Below, in pieces: positions 5,939 through 11,537 of a stretch of 11,537 bases of DNA. Position 1 is the first letter of the stretch. Each line of letters opens with the position of its first letter. The notes below the pieces were generated by a model. It worked only from the letters and a program-made list of their open reading frames with translations, did no database searches and was not told where the DNA came from. The stretch spans positions 1-11,537 of the forward strand of contig JAHJTU010000054.1 of NCBI GenBank assembly GCA_018829485.1, in the 5' to 3' direction. The translations under genes were made by a program, and so were the position numbers. This DNA is from Nanobdellota archaeon (GTDB lineage: Archaea > Nanobdellota > Nanobdellia > Pacearchaeales > UBA12030).

Positions 5939-6619
5939 ATGGCATACTTAAAAAGATTAGCAATGCCAAAAACATGGCCACTTGCAAGAAAAGGAACCAC
6001 ATACATAGTTACACCTTTACCTGGAAGAAAATTAAAAAATAGTATTCCTGTTTCTCTTGTTATTAAGTATATTGGATTTGCAAAAACAAACAAAGAAGTT
6101 AAATTTATTTTAAATGCTGGAAGAGTCAAAGTCAATAACAGAACTGTCAAAGAACTTGCTTTTCCAATAGGATTATTTGATGTTATTTCTTTTATTATTA
6201 CAAAAAGATATTTCAGACTTTTATTCAAAAATAAAAAATTATTTCTTCATGAGATAAATGAACAAGAATCAAAGATAAAACCTGCAAAAGCAATTAAAAA
6301 AACTTTATTAAAAGGCAATAAATTACAAATAAATCTTGATGATGGAACAAATTTACTTTCTAAAATAGACTGCAAAACAGGAGATACTTTAGTTTTTGAT
6401 TTGGAAACAAATAAAATAGATGTAATAAAATTTGAACAAGGAAATTTAGCATATTTGGTTGGGGGGAAACATCTTGGAAGTTTAGTTAAAATTAAGGAAA
6501 TAAAAGGCAAATTAATTTTTTGTGAATCTGATTCTAAAAAATTCAATGTATTAAAAGAAAATATTTTTGTTATTGGTAAAAATAAACCTGTAATTTCATT
6601 ACCAAATGAAAATGAGTAA
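5939..6619 (+). CDS. rps4e: 30S ribosomal protein eS4 (S4e)
   Basis: eS4 is an archaeal/eukaryotic small-subunit protein. The start MAYLKRLAMPKTWPLARKGTTYIVTPLPGRK (1-31; typical HLKRLAAP-W-I-RK pattern) is followed by an S4 RNA-binding domain (about 35-95, with LNAGRVKVNNRTVKELAFPIGLFDVI). A central eS4 domain comes next, and then a KOW-like segment GNLAYLVGGKHLGSLVKIKEI (about 168-188). The length of 226 residues is close to the family norm. The ATG follows AAAGAAA with no Shine-Dalgarno sequence. Its last codons overlap the proposed start of uL5 by 8 nt. Confidence 0.96.
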   Translation: MAYLKRLAMPKTWPLARKGTTYIVTPLPGRKLKNSIPVSLVIKYIGFAKTNKEVKFILNAGRVKVNNRTVKELAFPIGLFDVISFIITKRYFRLLFKNKKLFLHEINEQESKIKPAKAIKKTLLKGNKLQINLDDGTNLLSKIDCKTGDTLVFDLETNKIDVIKFEQGNLAYLVGGKHLGSLVKIKEIKGKLIFCESDSKKFNVLKENIFVIGKNKPVISLPNENE

Positions 6620-7115
6620 AATGAAAGAAATAAAATTAGATAAAGTTGTATTAAATATTGGTGTTGGAAATGATGAAGCTAAATTAGCAAAAGCTATGAA
6701 ACTGCTTGAAGTTATTACAGGAAAAAAACCAATTAAAACTCTTGCAAAAAAAAGACTTGCTGCTTTCAAAATTCGTCCTGGATTGCCTATTGGGTGTAAG
6801 GTAACATTAAGAAAAAAAGAAGCAGAAGATGTTTTACACAGAATGTTAGAAGGAATTGAATACATAATTCCTAAAAGACAATTTAATACCGGGGGATTTA
6901 GTTTTGGTATTAAAGAATATATTCAAGTTCCAACAATTCCTTATCAGAGAGATGTTGGATTACTTGGCTTTGATGTGCATGTTGCTTTTAAAAAAGCAGG
7001 ATATAGGATAAAAGAAAGAAAAGTTAAAACAGGAAAAATACCAAAAAGACATCATGTGAATAAGGATGAAGTGATGGATTATGCTCAAAAAAATTTTAAT
7101 ATTAAAATAGAATAA
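6612..7115 (+). CDS. rpl5: 50S ribosomal protein uL5 (L5)
   Basis: uL5 binds 5S rRNA in the central protuberance. Family features in the 167-residue product are KVVLNIGVG near the N-terminus, LLEVITGKKPIKTLAKKRLAAFKIRPGLPIGCKVTLR, then NTGGFSFGIKEYIQVP and DVGLLGFDVHVAFKKAGYRIKERK, and RHHVNKDEVMDYAQKNFNIKIE at the end. Three in-frame ATGs are clustered at 6606, 6612 and 6621. I choose 6612 because MSKMKEI lines up with the usual archaeal MNPMREI; the others change the N-terminus by two or three residues. With 6612 the gene overlaps eS4 by 8 nt. uS14 follows one nt after the stop. Confidence 0.95.
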   Translation: MSKMKEIKLDKVVLNIGVGNDEAKLAKAMKLLEVITGKKPIKTLAKKRLAAFKIRPGLPIGCKVTLRKKEAEDVLHRMLEGIEYIIPKRQFNTGGFSFGIKEYIQVPTIPYQRDVGLLGFDVHVAFKKAGYRIKERKVKTGKIPKRHHVNKDEVMDYAQKNFNIKIE

Positions 7116-7116
7116 A

Positions 7117-7347
7117 ATGACAGCCTCAAATTGGAAAAAAATATTGAAACAGCTTAAAAGCAAGCCAGAAAAGATGAAGAAATTCATAAAGCACAATAAG
7201 CCAAAAGAAAGAAAATCTGGAATTGCAGCACAGAAATGTCAGAGGTGTGGAAGATTTGGAGCACACATTAGTAGTTATAATTTGCATTTGTGCAGACAAT
7301 GTTTCAGAGAAATAGCAAAAGAAATCGGATTTAAAAAATACTCTTAA
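7117..7347 (+). CDS. rps14: 30S ribosomal protein uS14 (S14), zinc-binding type
   Basis: uS14 is in the head of the small subunit. The zinc motif CQRCGRFGAHISSYNLHLCRQC has two CxxC pairs (residues 41/44 and 59/62), followed by FREIAKEIGFKKYS at the C-terminus; the fourth-cysteine pattern is intact. The product is 76 residues, about 20 longer than most archaeal uS14, because of an N-terminal segment (MTASNWKKILKQLKSKPEKM). An internal ATG at 7174 would give a more standard 57-residue form. I keep 7117 because it begins one nt after the uL5 stop with the AAA-ATG context common in this operon. Confidence 0.93.
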   Translation: MTASNWKKILKQLKSKPEKMKKFIKHNKPKERKSGIAAQKCQRCGRFGAHISSYNLHLCRQCFREIAKEIGFKKYS

Positions 7348-7351
7348 AAAA

Positions 7352-7741
7352 ATGGTACAATACGATCACTTAGCAAATTTATTGAACCACCTTGTTAATA
7401 ATAAAAAGGTTAGAAAATATAAATGCGAATTCAAACCATTAAACAAATTAGTAGTTGCTGTTCTCGAAGTTATGAAAAAAAATGGTTACATAAAAGATTT
7501 CTTAGTAAAAAAAGATTCAACAGGCGGTGTTCTTGAAATAGAAATTGGAAATCTTAATTTATGCAGAGCAATAAAACCAAGATTTAATGTTAAAGGTGAT
7601 AGTTATGATAAATATATTAGAAGATTTTTGCCTTCTAGAAATTTAGGAATAATAATTGTAAGCACAAATAAAGGATTACTTACACACAGAGAAGCAATTG
7701 AAAAGGGAGTTGGAGGAAAGCTTATTGCTTATTGCTATTAA
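7352..7741 (+). CDS. rps8: 30S ribosomal protein uS8 (S8)
   Basis: uS8 is a primary 16S rRNA binder in the central domain. The 129-residue product has the archaeal S8 arrangement: DHLANLLNHLVNN at the start, VLEVMKKNGYIKDF (about 37-50), an IKPRFNVKGDSYDKYIRRFLPSRNLGIIIVSTNKGLLTHREA section (about 71-112), and the C-terminal GVGGKLIAYCY that contacts helix 21. The ATG follows a run of A's four nt after the uS14 stop. uL6 begins one nt after the stop. Confidence 0.97.
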   Translation: MVQYDHLANLLNHLVNNKKVRKYKCEFKPLNKLVVAVLEVMKKNGYIKDFLVKKDSTGGVLEIEIGNLNLCRAIKPRFNVKGDSYDKYIRRFLPSRNLGIIIVSTNKGLLTHREAIEKGVGGKLIAYCY

Positions 7742-7742
7742 A

Positions 7743-8288
7743 ATGAAAAAAGATATTTTATTGCATGTAAATATTCCAGAAGATGTTGAGATTTCTTTAG
7801 CAAGAGAAGGAAGAGAAATAAAAGCTAAACATAAAGACAAGGAAATTGTTGAAGTTTTCATTCTTGGAAAATTAAAGCTTGAATTAGATGGGAAAAAACT
7901 TTTAATCAAAGCTTTAAAAGGAACAAAAAGAGAAAAAAAGCTTGCAGGAACAATAAGAGGAAAGATAAGTAATATGATCAAGGGTGTGATAGAAGGTTTT
8001 ACATATAAATTACAGATTGCAAGTTCACATTTTCCTATGAGGGTAGAGGTTGATAAAACAAAAGGAATTATTACAGTAAAAAATTACCTTGGTGAAAGAA
8101 TTCCAAGAAAAGCAAAAATTCTTCCAGATGTAGAAATTAAAATTGAGAATGATATTATTACTGTTTTTTCAAAAAGAAAAGAAGCAGCAGGACAAACAGC
8201 TGCAAATATAGAAAAAACAACTAAAGCAGGATCTAGAGATAAAAGAATTTTCCAGGACGGGATATATCTTACAGAAAAGCCAAAATAA
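7743..8288 (+). CDS. rpl6: 50S ribosomal protein uL6 (L6)
   Basis: uL6 lies near the factor-binding site and sarcin-ricin loop. The 181-residue product has two L6 repeats. The first ends near residue 78. The second carries GVIEGFTYKLQIASSHFPMRVEV (about 80-102), IIVKNYLGER-type residues near 109-118, and QTAANIEKTTKAGSRDKRIFQDGIYL close to the C-terminus. I start at the ATG at 7743; the same frame opens earlier at 7698 but that would overlap uS8 by 44 nt and add an atypical N-terminus. The TAA stop lies inside the 19-nt intergenic repeat at 8284-8302, and a structured 125-nt gap follows. Confidence 0.96.
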   Translation: MKKDILLHVNIPEDVEISLAREGREIKAKHKDKEIVEVFILGKLKLELDGKKLLIKALKGTKREKKLAGTIRGKISNMIKGVIEGFTYKLQIASSHFPMRVEVDKTKGIITVKNYLGERIPRKAKILPDVEIKIENDIITVFSKRKEAAGQTAANIEKTTKAGSRDKRIFQDGIYLTEKPK

Positions 8289-8302
8289 AACCCTTTAGAA
8301 AA
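8284..8302 (+). repeat. Left arm of repeat, copy A (19 nt)
   Basis: AATAAAACCCTTTAGAAAA is identical to 10722-10740. In this copy the uL6 stop codon TAA lies within the first bases, whereas in copy B the TAG of uS5 lies in the CTTTAG part. A shorter form, AATAAAACCC, recurs at 8377-8386. Confidence 0.7.
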
Positions 8303-8370
8303 CGCATAGAAATCAAAGATTTCTGGCGCGCAGAAAACAGAATGTTTTCATGCGGGTTTTCATCCCAAAA
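8284..8370 (+). ncRNA. Candidate structured RNA element in the uL6-eL32 gap
   Basis: The gap can be drawn as a three-way junction. The basal stem pairs GAAAACGCAT (8298-8307) with ATGC, a GG bulge and GTTTTC (8350-8361). It encloses two perfect 7-bp triloop hairpins, AGAAATC-AAA-GATTTCT (8308-8324) and GAAAACA-GAA-TGTTTTC (8333-8349). They are separated by GGCGCGCA, a GC-rich patch unusual in this AT-rich window. The AGAAAAC and GTTTTCAT segments each occur twice, so alternative pairings (GAAAAC of 8298 with GTTTTC of 8344) are possible. The left (AATAAAACCCTTTAGAAAA) and right (GGTTTTCATCCCAAAA) arms recur near 10722. No tRNA, C/D-box or known riboswitch pattern is seen. Function is unknown; an mRNA processing or autoregulatory site is inference. 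Confidence 0.5.
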
Positions 8371-8413
8371 CAAAAAAATAAAACCCAAAAAATCAAGATA
8401 AAAAAATAATAAA

Positions 8414-9058
8414 ATGGTAGAGAGAAAGAAAAAGCCTAAATTTTTGAGAAAAGACTGGCATAAAAAGTCTAAGTTAGGCAAGGGTAGAAAGAAAATACGG
8501 AAATGGGTAAAACCAAGAGGAAGACATAGCAAACTTAGAGAGAAAAGGAAAGGACATGGTAAATCTGTTTCAATTGGTTATTCTCAAGCAAAAGAAATAA
8601 GGGGCAAAATTCAAAATCTTATTCCAAGAATGGTAAGTAATGTTTCTGAACTAGACAAGGTGACAAAAAATGAAATTGCTATTTTCACATCTGTTGGATT
8701 AAAAAAGAAAATAGAAATGGCAAAGAAAAGCAAGGAAAAAGGAATAAAAGTGAATTTTAATATTGACAAGTTTTTGGAAGGAGCACAGAAGAAAGTTGAA
8801 CAAAGAAAATTAAAAAGAAAAGGCAAAGAACAGGCAAGAGAAGAGAAAGAGAAAAAGGAAAAAGAAACAAAGAAGGAAGAAAAAGAAGAAAAAACAGAAA
8901 GTAAGGAAGAAAAAGATAAGGAAACAGAAGAAAAGAAAGAGAAAAAGGAAAAAGAAGAAAAGAAAGCATTGATGAAGCCTGTTGAAAAAGAAAAGCATAG
9001 GGAAATGGTTCAAAAAAAACAAATTATTCAAAGAAAAACATTTGAGGGTTCAAAATAA
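8414..9058 (+). CDS. rpl32e: 50S ribosomal protein eL32 (L32e) with a long charged tail
   Basis: eL32 is an archaeal/eukaryotic large-subunit protein. The N-terminal half is recognisable: FLRKDWHKKSKLGKGRKK (10-27), KPRGRHSKLREKRKGHGKSVSIGYSQAKEIRGKIQN (33-68), and a second core part up to about residue 125. After that the protein is almost pure Lys/Glu to about residue 190, ending with a short distinct MKPVEKEKHREMVQKKQII segment. The tail is probably a disordered or helical arm. It contains a repeated stretch: the bases at 8845-8866 recur exactly at 8935-8956, a 90-nt in-frame offset. The ATG follows TAATAAA, about 50 nt after the structured element, so that RNA is in its 5' leader. Confidence 0.94.
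   Translation: MVERKKKPKFLRKDWHKKSKLGKGRKKIRKWVKPRGRHSKLREKRKGHGKSVSIGYSQAKEIRGKIQNLIPRMVSNVSELDKVTKNEIAIFTSVGLKKKIEMAKKSKEKGIKVNFNIDKFLEGAQKKVEQRKLKRKGKEQAREEKEKKEKETKKEEKEEKTESKEEKDKETEEKKEKKEKEEKKALMKPVEKEKHREMVQKKQIIQRKTFEGSK
8845..8956 (+). repeat. Purine-only direct repeat (22 nt, twice) in the eL32 tail
   Basis: The 22 bases at 8845-8866 occur again at 8935-8956, 90 nt (30 codons) apart and in frame, encoding the KEKKEKE pattern. The surrounding tract is nearly pure purine on the coding strand. This may reflect tail growth by slippage or duplication. Confidence 0.6.
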
Positions 9059-9072
9059 TAAGATAAAGGAAA

Positions 9073-9507
9073 ATGGTATTCAAAACAAGAAAAAGAATGT
9101 CTGCACAAATCCTGAAAGTGGGAGAAAATAGAGTGTGGTTTGATTCTGATAGATTATCTGAGATTAAAGAAGCTATAACAAAGCAAGATATTCGTGACTT
9201 GATTAAAGATGGTGCAATTAAAGCAAAACCAATAAAAGGAACAAGCAGAGGAAGACACAGGAAAAGATTGCAACAAAAAAGAAAAGGATTAAGACAAGGA
9301 CCTGGAAAAAGAAAAGGTATGAGAAGTACAAAAAGATATGGAAAAAAAGTTTGGATGAAAAGAGTCAGGTTATTAAGAAAAATTCTTTCTGAAAATAAAA
9401 AGAATATTACTTTAGAAAAATATTGGCAATTAAGAAAAGAAATTAAAGCTGGAGAAATGAAGTATAAAAAAAATTTATTTGAAAGGATAAAAGAGAAAGA
9501 AAAATGA
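9073..9507 (+). CDS. rpl19e: 50S ribosomal protein eL19 (L19e)
   Basis: eL19 is an archaeal/eukaryotic large-subunit protein. The N-terminal RKRMSAQILKVGENRVWFDSDRLSEIKEAITKQDIRDLI (about 6-44) and the basic stretch TSRGRHRKRLQQKRKGLRQGPGKRKG (about 57-82) are diagnostic. The last part is a helical arm with WMKRVRLLRKILSENK. At 144 residues it is of normal length. The gene follows eL32 after 14 nt, with AAAGGAAA just before the ATG. The TGA stop overlaps the uL18 start by four nt (ATGA). Confidence 0.97.
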   Translation: MVFKTRKRMSAQILKVGENRVWFDSDRLSEIKEAITKQDIRDLIKDGAIKAKPIKGTSRGRHRKRLQQKRKGLRQGPGKRKGMRSTKRYGKKVWMKRVRLLRKILSENKKNITLEKYWQLRKEIKAGEMKYKKNLFERIKEKEK

Positions 9508-10001
9508 GAAACAAAAGAATAACAATCAGGCATAGAAGAAGAAGGGAAGGTAAAACAGATTATAAAGCAAGATTAAAATTACTTTCATCTAGTTTGCCAA
9601 GACTTATTATAAGAAAAAGCAATAAATATATTGTTGCACAGCTTATTGAAAGCAAAGAAGCCCAGGATTATATTATATGTTCAGTAAATTCAAAAGAATT
9701 AAGCAAGTATGGATGGAATAATAGTAAAAAGAATGTTCCTGCTTCATACTTGACTTGCTTTTTGCTTGTTAAAAAATGCAAAGGCAAAGTAAAGAAAGCA
9801 ATACTTGATGCAGGATTATACAGAAGCACAACTGGTTCAAGAATTTATGCATGCTTGAAAGGAGCTGTTGATGCTGGATTGCAAATTCCATATTCAGAAG
9901 AAATAATTCCAAAAGAAGAAAGAATAAAGGGAATGCATATAAATGAAAAGATTGTAAAAGATTTTGAGCAAGTAAAACAAAAAATTTCAGAGATTAAATA
10001 A
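9504..10001 (+). CDS. rpl18: 50S ribosomal protein uL18 (L18)
   Basis: uL18 binds 5S rRNA together with uL5. The 165-residue product shows the archaeal pattern: RRRREGKTDYKARLKLLSSSLPRLIIRKSNKYIVAQLI (about 11-48), then an interrupted core with GWNNSKKNVPASYLTCFLLVKKC. The C-terminal part has KAILDAGLYRSTTGSRIYACLKGAVDAGLQIPYSEEIIP and a final HINEKIVKDFEQVKQ helix. It overlaps eL19 by four nt, which points to coupled translation. uS5 starts six nt after its stop. Confidence 0.97.
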   Translation: MRNKRITIRHRRRREGKTDYKARLKLLSSSLPRLIIRKSNKYIVAQLIESKEAQDYIICSVNSKELSKYGWNNSKKNVPASYLTCFLLVKKCKGKVKKAILDAGLYRSTTGSRIYACLKGAVDAGLQIPYSEEIIPKEERIKGMHINEKIVKDFEQVKQKISEIK

Positions 10002-10007
10002 AATAAA

Positions 10008-10736
10008 ATGAGAATACCACAAAGAAGAAATCAATCACAAGGCAGAAGGCAAGGTGGAAGAGACCAGAGAGGCAAGAGAGAAGAGAAAAAGGTAGAATGG
10101 ATTCCAAAAACAGAGATTGGAAAACTAGTGAAATCAGGAAAAATAAATAGAATTGAGGAACTCTTTGATAAAGAATACAGGATAATGGAGCCTGAAATCA
10201 TAGATCATCTTACAGCTGTTAAAGAAGACTTTCTTGCAATAGGACAAGCTAAAGGAAAATTTGGTGGAGGAAAAAGAAGAATATGGAGACAAACTCAGAG
10301 AAAAACAGCAGAAGGAAATATTCCATCATTTGCATGTCTTGCAGTTGTTGGAAATGAAAATGGTTTTGTTGGAGTTGGTTTTGGAAAAGCAAAAGAAACA
10401 TTGCCTGCAAGAGAAAAGGCAGTTAAAACAGCAAAAGTTAGCATGATTAAAGTTAATAGGGGATGTGGAAGTTTTGATTGTGGTTGTGATGAAAAACATA
10501 GTGTTCCATTTAAAGTTGAAGGAAAAGTTGGAAGTTCAAAAATAGTTTTAATGCCAGCACCAAAAGGAACTGGACTTGTAATAGATAATGAATGTAAAAA
10601 GATAATGAGGCTTGCAGGGATAAAAGATATTTACAGCAAGACCTTTGGACAAACAAGAACAAAATTCAACCTTGCAAGAGCATGTATTAAAGCTTTAGAA
10701 CAAACAACAAAAATGGTTGGTAATAAAACCCTTTAG
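10008..10736 (+). CDS. rps5: 30S ribosomal protein uS5 (S5)
   Basis: uS5 lies at the mRNA entry site and supports decoding accuracy. It has an N-terminal dsRNA-binding-like S5 domain, with WIPKTEIGKLVKSGKI (31-46), and GKFGGGKRRIWRQTQRK and AVVGNENGFVGVGFGKAKE (about 112-130). The archaeal signature RGCGSFDCGCDEKHSVPFKVEGKVGS (151-176) is followed by the APKGTGLVIDNECKKIMRLAGIKDIYSKTFGQTRTKFNLA section. The length is 242 residues. It starts with an Arg/Gln-rich segment. Its C-terminal residues NKTL and the TAG stop are supplied by the 19-nt repeat also found after uL6; it is the only plus-strand gene here ending in TAG. Confidence 0.97.
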   Translation: MRIPQRRNQSQGRRQGGRDQRGKREEKKVEWIPKTEIGKLVKSGKINRIEELFDKEYRIMEPEIIDHLTAVKEDFLAIGQAKGKFGGGKRRIWRQTQRKTAEGNIPSFACLAVVGNENGFVGVGFGKAKETLPAREKAVKTAKVSMIKVNRGCGSFDCGCDEKHSVPFKVEGKVGSSKIVLMPAPKGTGLVIDNECKKIMRLAGIKDIYSKTFGQTRTKFNLARACIKALEQTTKMVGNKTL

Positions 10737-10756
10737 AAAAGGTTTTTATCCCAAAA
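10722..10756 (+). repeat. Repeat copy B: short hairpin overlapping the end of uS5
   Basis: AATAAAACCCTTTAGAAAA (10722-10740), identical to 8284-8302, is joined directly to GGTTTTTATCCCAAAA (10741-10756), which matches 8355-8370 at 15 of 16 bases. The arms fold as CCTTT-AGA-AAAGG (10729-10742 region) or AAAACC/GGTTTT. Copy A has 52 extra nt (8303-8354) between the arms. The repeat contains the last codons and the TAG stop of uS5. It could be a processing or termination signal. Confidence 0.65.
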
Positions 10757-10789
10757 AAAAACAATAAAATAAAATATAAAATAATAAAA

Positions 10790-11224
10790 ATGTTAGCTGT
10801 AATAAGAATCAGAGGAATGGTAGGAAGAAGCAAAAAGGTAAATGACACTTTCCAAAAACTTAGACTTAGAAAGAAGCATGTTTGTGTTGTTATGCAAGAA
10901 AAAAAAGAACTTGTTGGAATGGTTAAGAAATTAAAAGATTTTGTTGCATATGGTGAAATTGATAAAGAAACTTTAAAACTTCTTATTGAAAAAAGAGGAA
11001 ATTATGTTGGAGACAAAAGAGTAAAAGAAATTGATGATGTATTTGTTGAAAATCTCATGAATGGAAAAGCTAAATTACAAGATAAAAAAATAAAGCCTTT
11101 TTTCAGATTGCATCCAGCAAAAGGTGGATTTGGAAGATATGGATTAAAGAAAGCATATACAGAAAAAGGTGCTTTGGGTTACAGGGGCAAGGAAATAAAT
11201 TCTCTTATTAAAAAAATGTTATAA
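10790..11224 (+). CDS. rpl30: 50S ribosomal protein uL30 (L30)
   Basis: uL30 of the archaeal L7/L30 type (144 residues). It begins MLAVIRIRGMVGRSKKVNDTFQKLRLRKKHVCVVM (1-35), which is the L30 ferredoxin-like fold, followed by the archaeal-specific extension with YVGDKRVKEIDDVFVENLMNG and FRLHPAKGGFGRYGLKKAYTEKGALGYRG. The ATG follows ATAATAAAA after a 53-nt gap from uS5 that includes repeat copy B. The stop overlaps the next ATG (TAATG), so the following gene is probably in the same transcript. Confidence 0.97.
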   Translation: MLAVIRIRGMVGRSKKVNDTFQKLRLRKKHVCVVMQEKKELVGMVKKLKDFVAYGEIDKETLKLLIEKRGNYVGDKRVKEIDDVFVENLMNGKAKLQDKKIKPFFRLHPAKGGFGRYGLKKAYTEKGALGYRGKEINSLIKKML

Positions 11225-11537
11225 TGAAAATGGAATTTACAGAATATCAAAAAAAAGCGTGGGAAACTGCAGTTTATCCTAACAAAGGAAACAATATTAG
11301 CTATGCTGCTATTGCTCTTGGTGGAGAATCAGGAGAAGTGCTTGACAAAATTAAAAAAATTCTCAGAGATCATGGCGCACAAATAAATGAAGAGAAAAAG
11401 CAAGAGATTGTTAAAGAACTTGGAGATGTGCTTTGGACTGTTGCTGCGCTTGCAACAGAGTTAAAGGTTGATTTAAATGATGTTGCTGAAAAGAATGTTA
11501 AGAAGATCACAGATAGACAAACAAGAGAGGTTGTAAA
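11224..11537 (+). CDS. MazG-like nucleotide pyrophosphohydrolase, partial (3' end beyond window)
   Basis: Translation from the ATG at 11224 gives MKMEFTEYQKKAWETAVYPN and continues open to the window end (104 full codons). Features of the all-alpha NTP-PPase/MazG-like superfamily are visible: ALGGESGEVLDKIKK with an ExxE (E35, E38), then KELGDVLWTVAAL with an ExxD (E65, D68). The 26-residue gap is in the usual E-x2-E-x(12-28)-E-x2-D range for the magnesium-binding set. Such enzymes hydrolyse (d)NTPs or modified nucleotides to monophosphate and pyrophosphate; the substrate here is not predictable. The start overlaps the uL30 stop by one base. A second ATG at 11230 is an alternative. In the usual archaeal order uL15 and SecY would be expected here. 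Confidence 0.85.
   Translation, partial: MKMEFTEYQKKAWETAVYPNKGNNISYAAIALGGESGEVLDKIKKILRDHGAQINEEKKQEIVKELGDVLWTVAALATELKVDLNDVAEKNVKKITDRQTREVV

Noticed and set aside
7698..7742. Longer uL6 starting at 7698
   Set aside because: It would overlap uS8 by 44 nt; the ATG at 7743, one nt after the uS8 stop, matches family length.
8303..8361. tRNA or known snoRNA in the uL6-eL32 gap
   Set aside because: No T-loop GTTCRA, acceptor pairing, C/D boxes or H/ACA pattern; only an unidentified junction structure is supported.
10261..10446. 61-codon plus-strand frame inside uS5
   Set aside because: Alternate-frame shadow of the well-supported uS5 gene.
1..11537. CRISPR array, insertion sequence or defence system
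   Set aside because: No regularly spaced repeats, transposase or recognisable defence genes were seen.

Overview
This AT-rich window is an archaeal ribosomal-protein superoperon, the S10/spc-type cluster. It carries archaeal/eukaryotic-type genes (eS4, eL32, eL19), the translation factor eIF1/SUI1 and the RNase P protein Rpp29 in the classic archaeal order. Very low G+C, Lys/Glu-rich tails on several ribosomal proteins, compact spacing and almost no Shine-Dalgarno sequences suggest a reduced-genome DPANN archaeon (Woesearchaeota/Pacearchaeota-like). That assignment is inference; no 16S rRNA gene is present.

Layout. Block 1 (1-4037, + strand): uL2, uS19, uL22, uS3, uL29, eIF1, Rpp29, uS17, then a small four-cysteine zinc-ribbon protein. 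Block 2 (4038-5027, - strand): a HAD-family phosphatase/phosphomannomutase-like gene followed by a small unknown gene that appears frameshifted at an A7 run. These two genes sit antisense between uS17 and uL14, which are normally neighbours. Block 3 (5086-11224, + strand): uL14, uL24, eS4, uL5, uS14, uS8, uL6, eL32, eL19, uL18, uS5, uL30. It is followed by the 5' part of a MazG-like nucleotide pyrophosphohydrolase gene where uL15 and secY would be expected. Block 3 probably starts from its own promoter at about 5051-5058. That site is a palindromic TATA element which can also drive the HAD gene in the opposite direction.

Gene spacing is tight: overlaps of 4-8 nt or gaps of a few nt. There are four larger + strand gaps (after uL2, uL14, uL6 and uS5). 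The uL6-eL32 gap (125 nt) can be drawn as a three-way-junction RNA with two perfect 7-bp triloop hairpins. Its outer arms recur as a compact hairpin in the uS5-uL30 gap, where the repeat supplies the last codons and the stop of uS5. No other fully undescribed system is evident. The most unusual items are this repeat/RNA element, the antisense insertion with its bidirectional promoter, the frameshifted small gene, and the zinc-ribbon protein within the translation operon.
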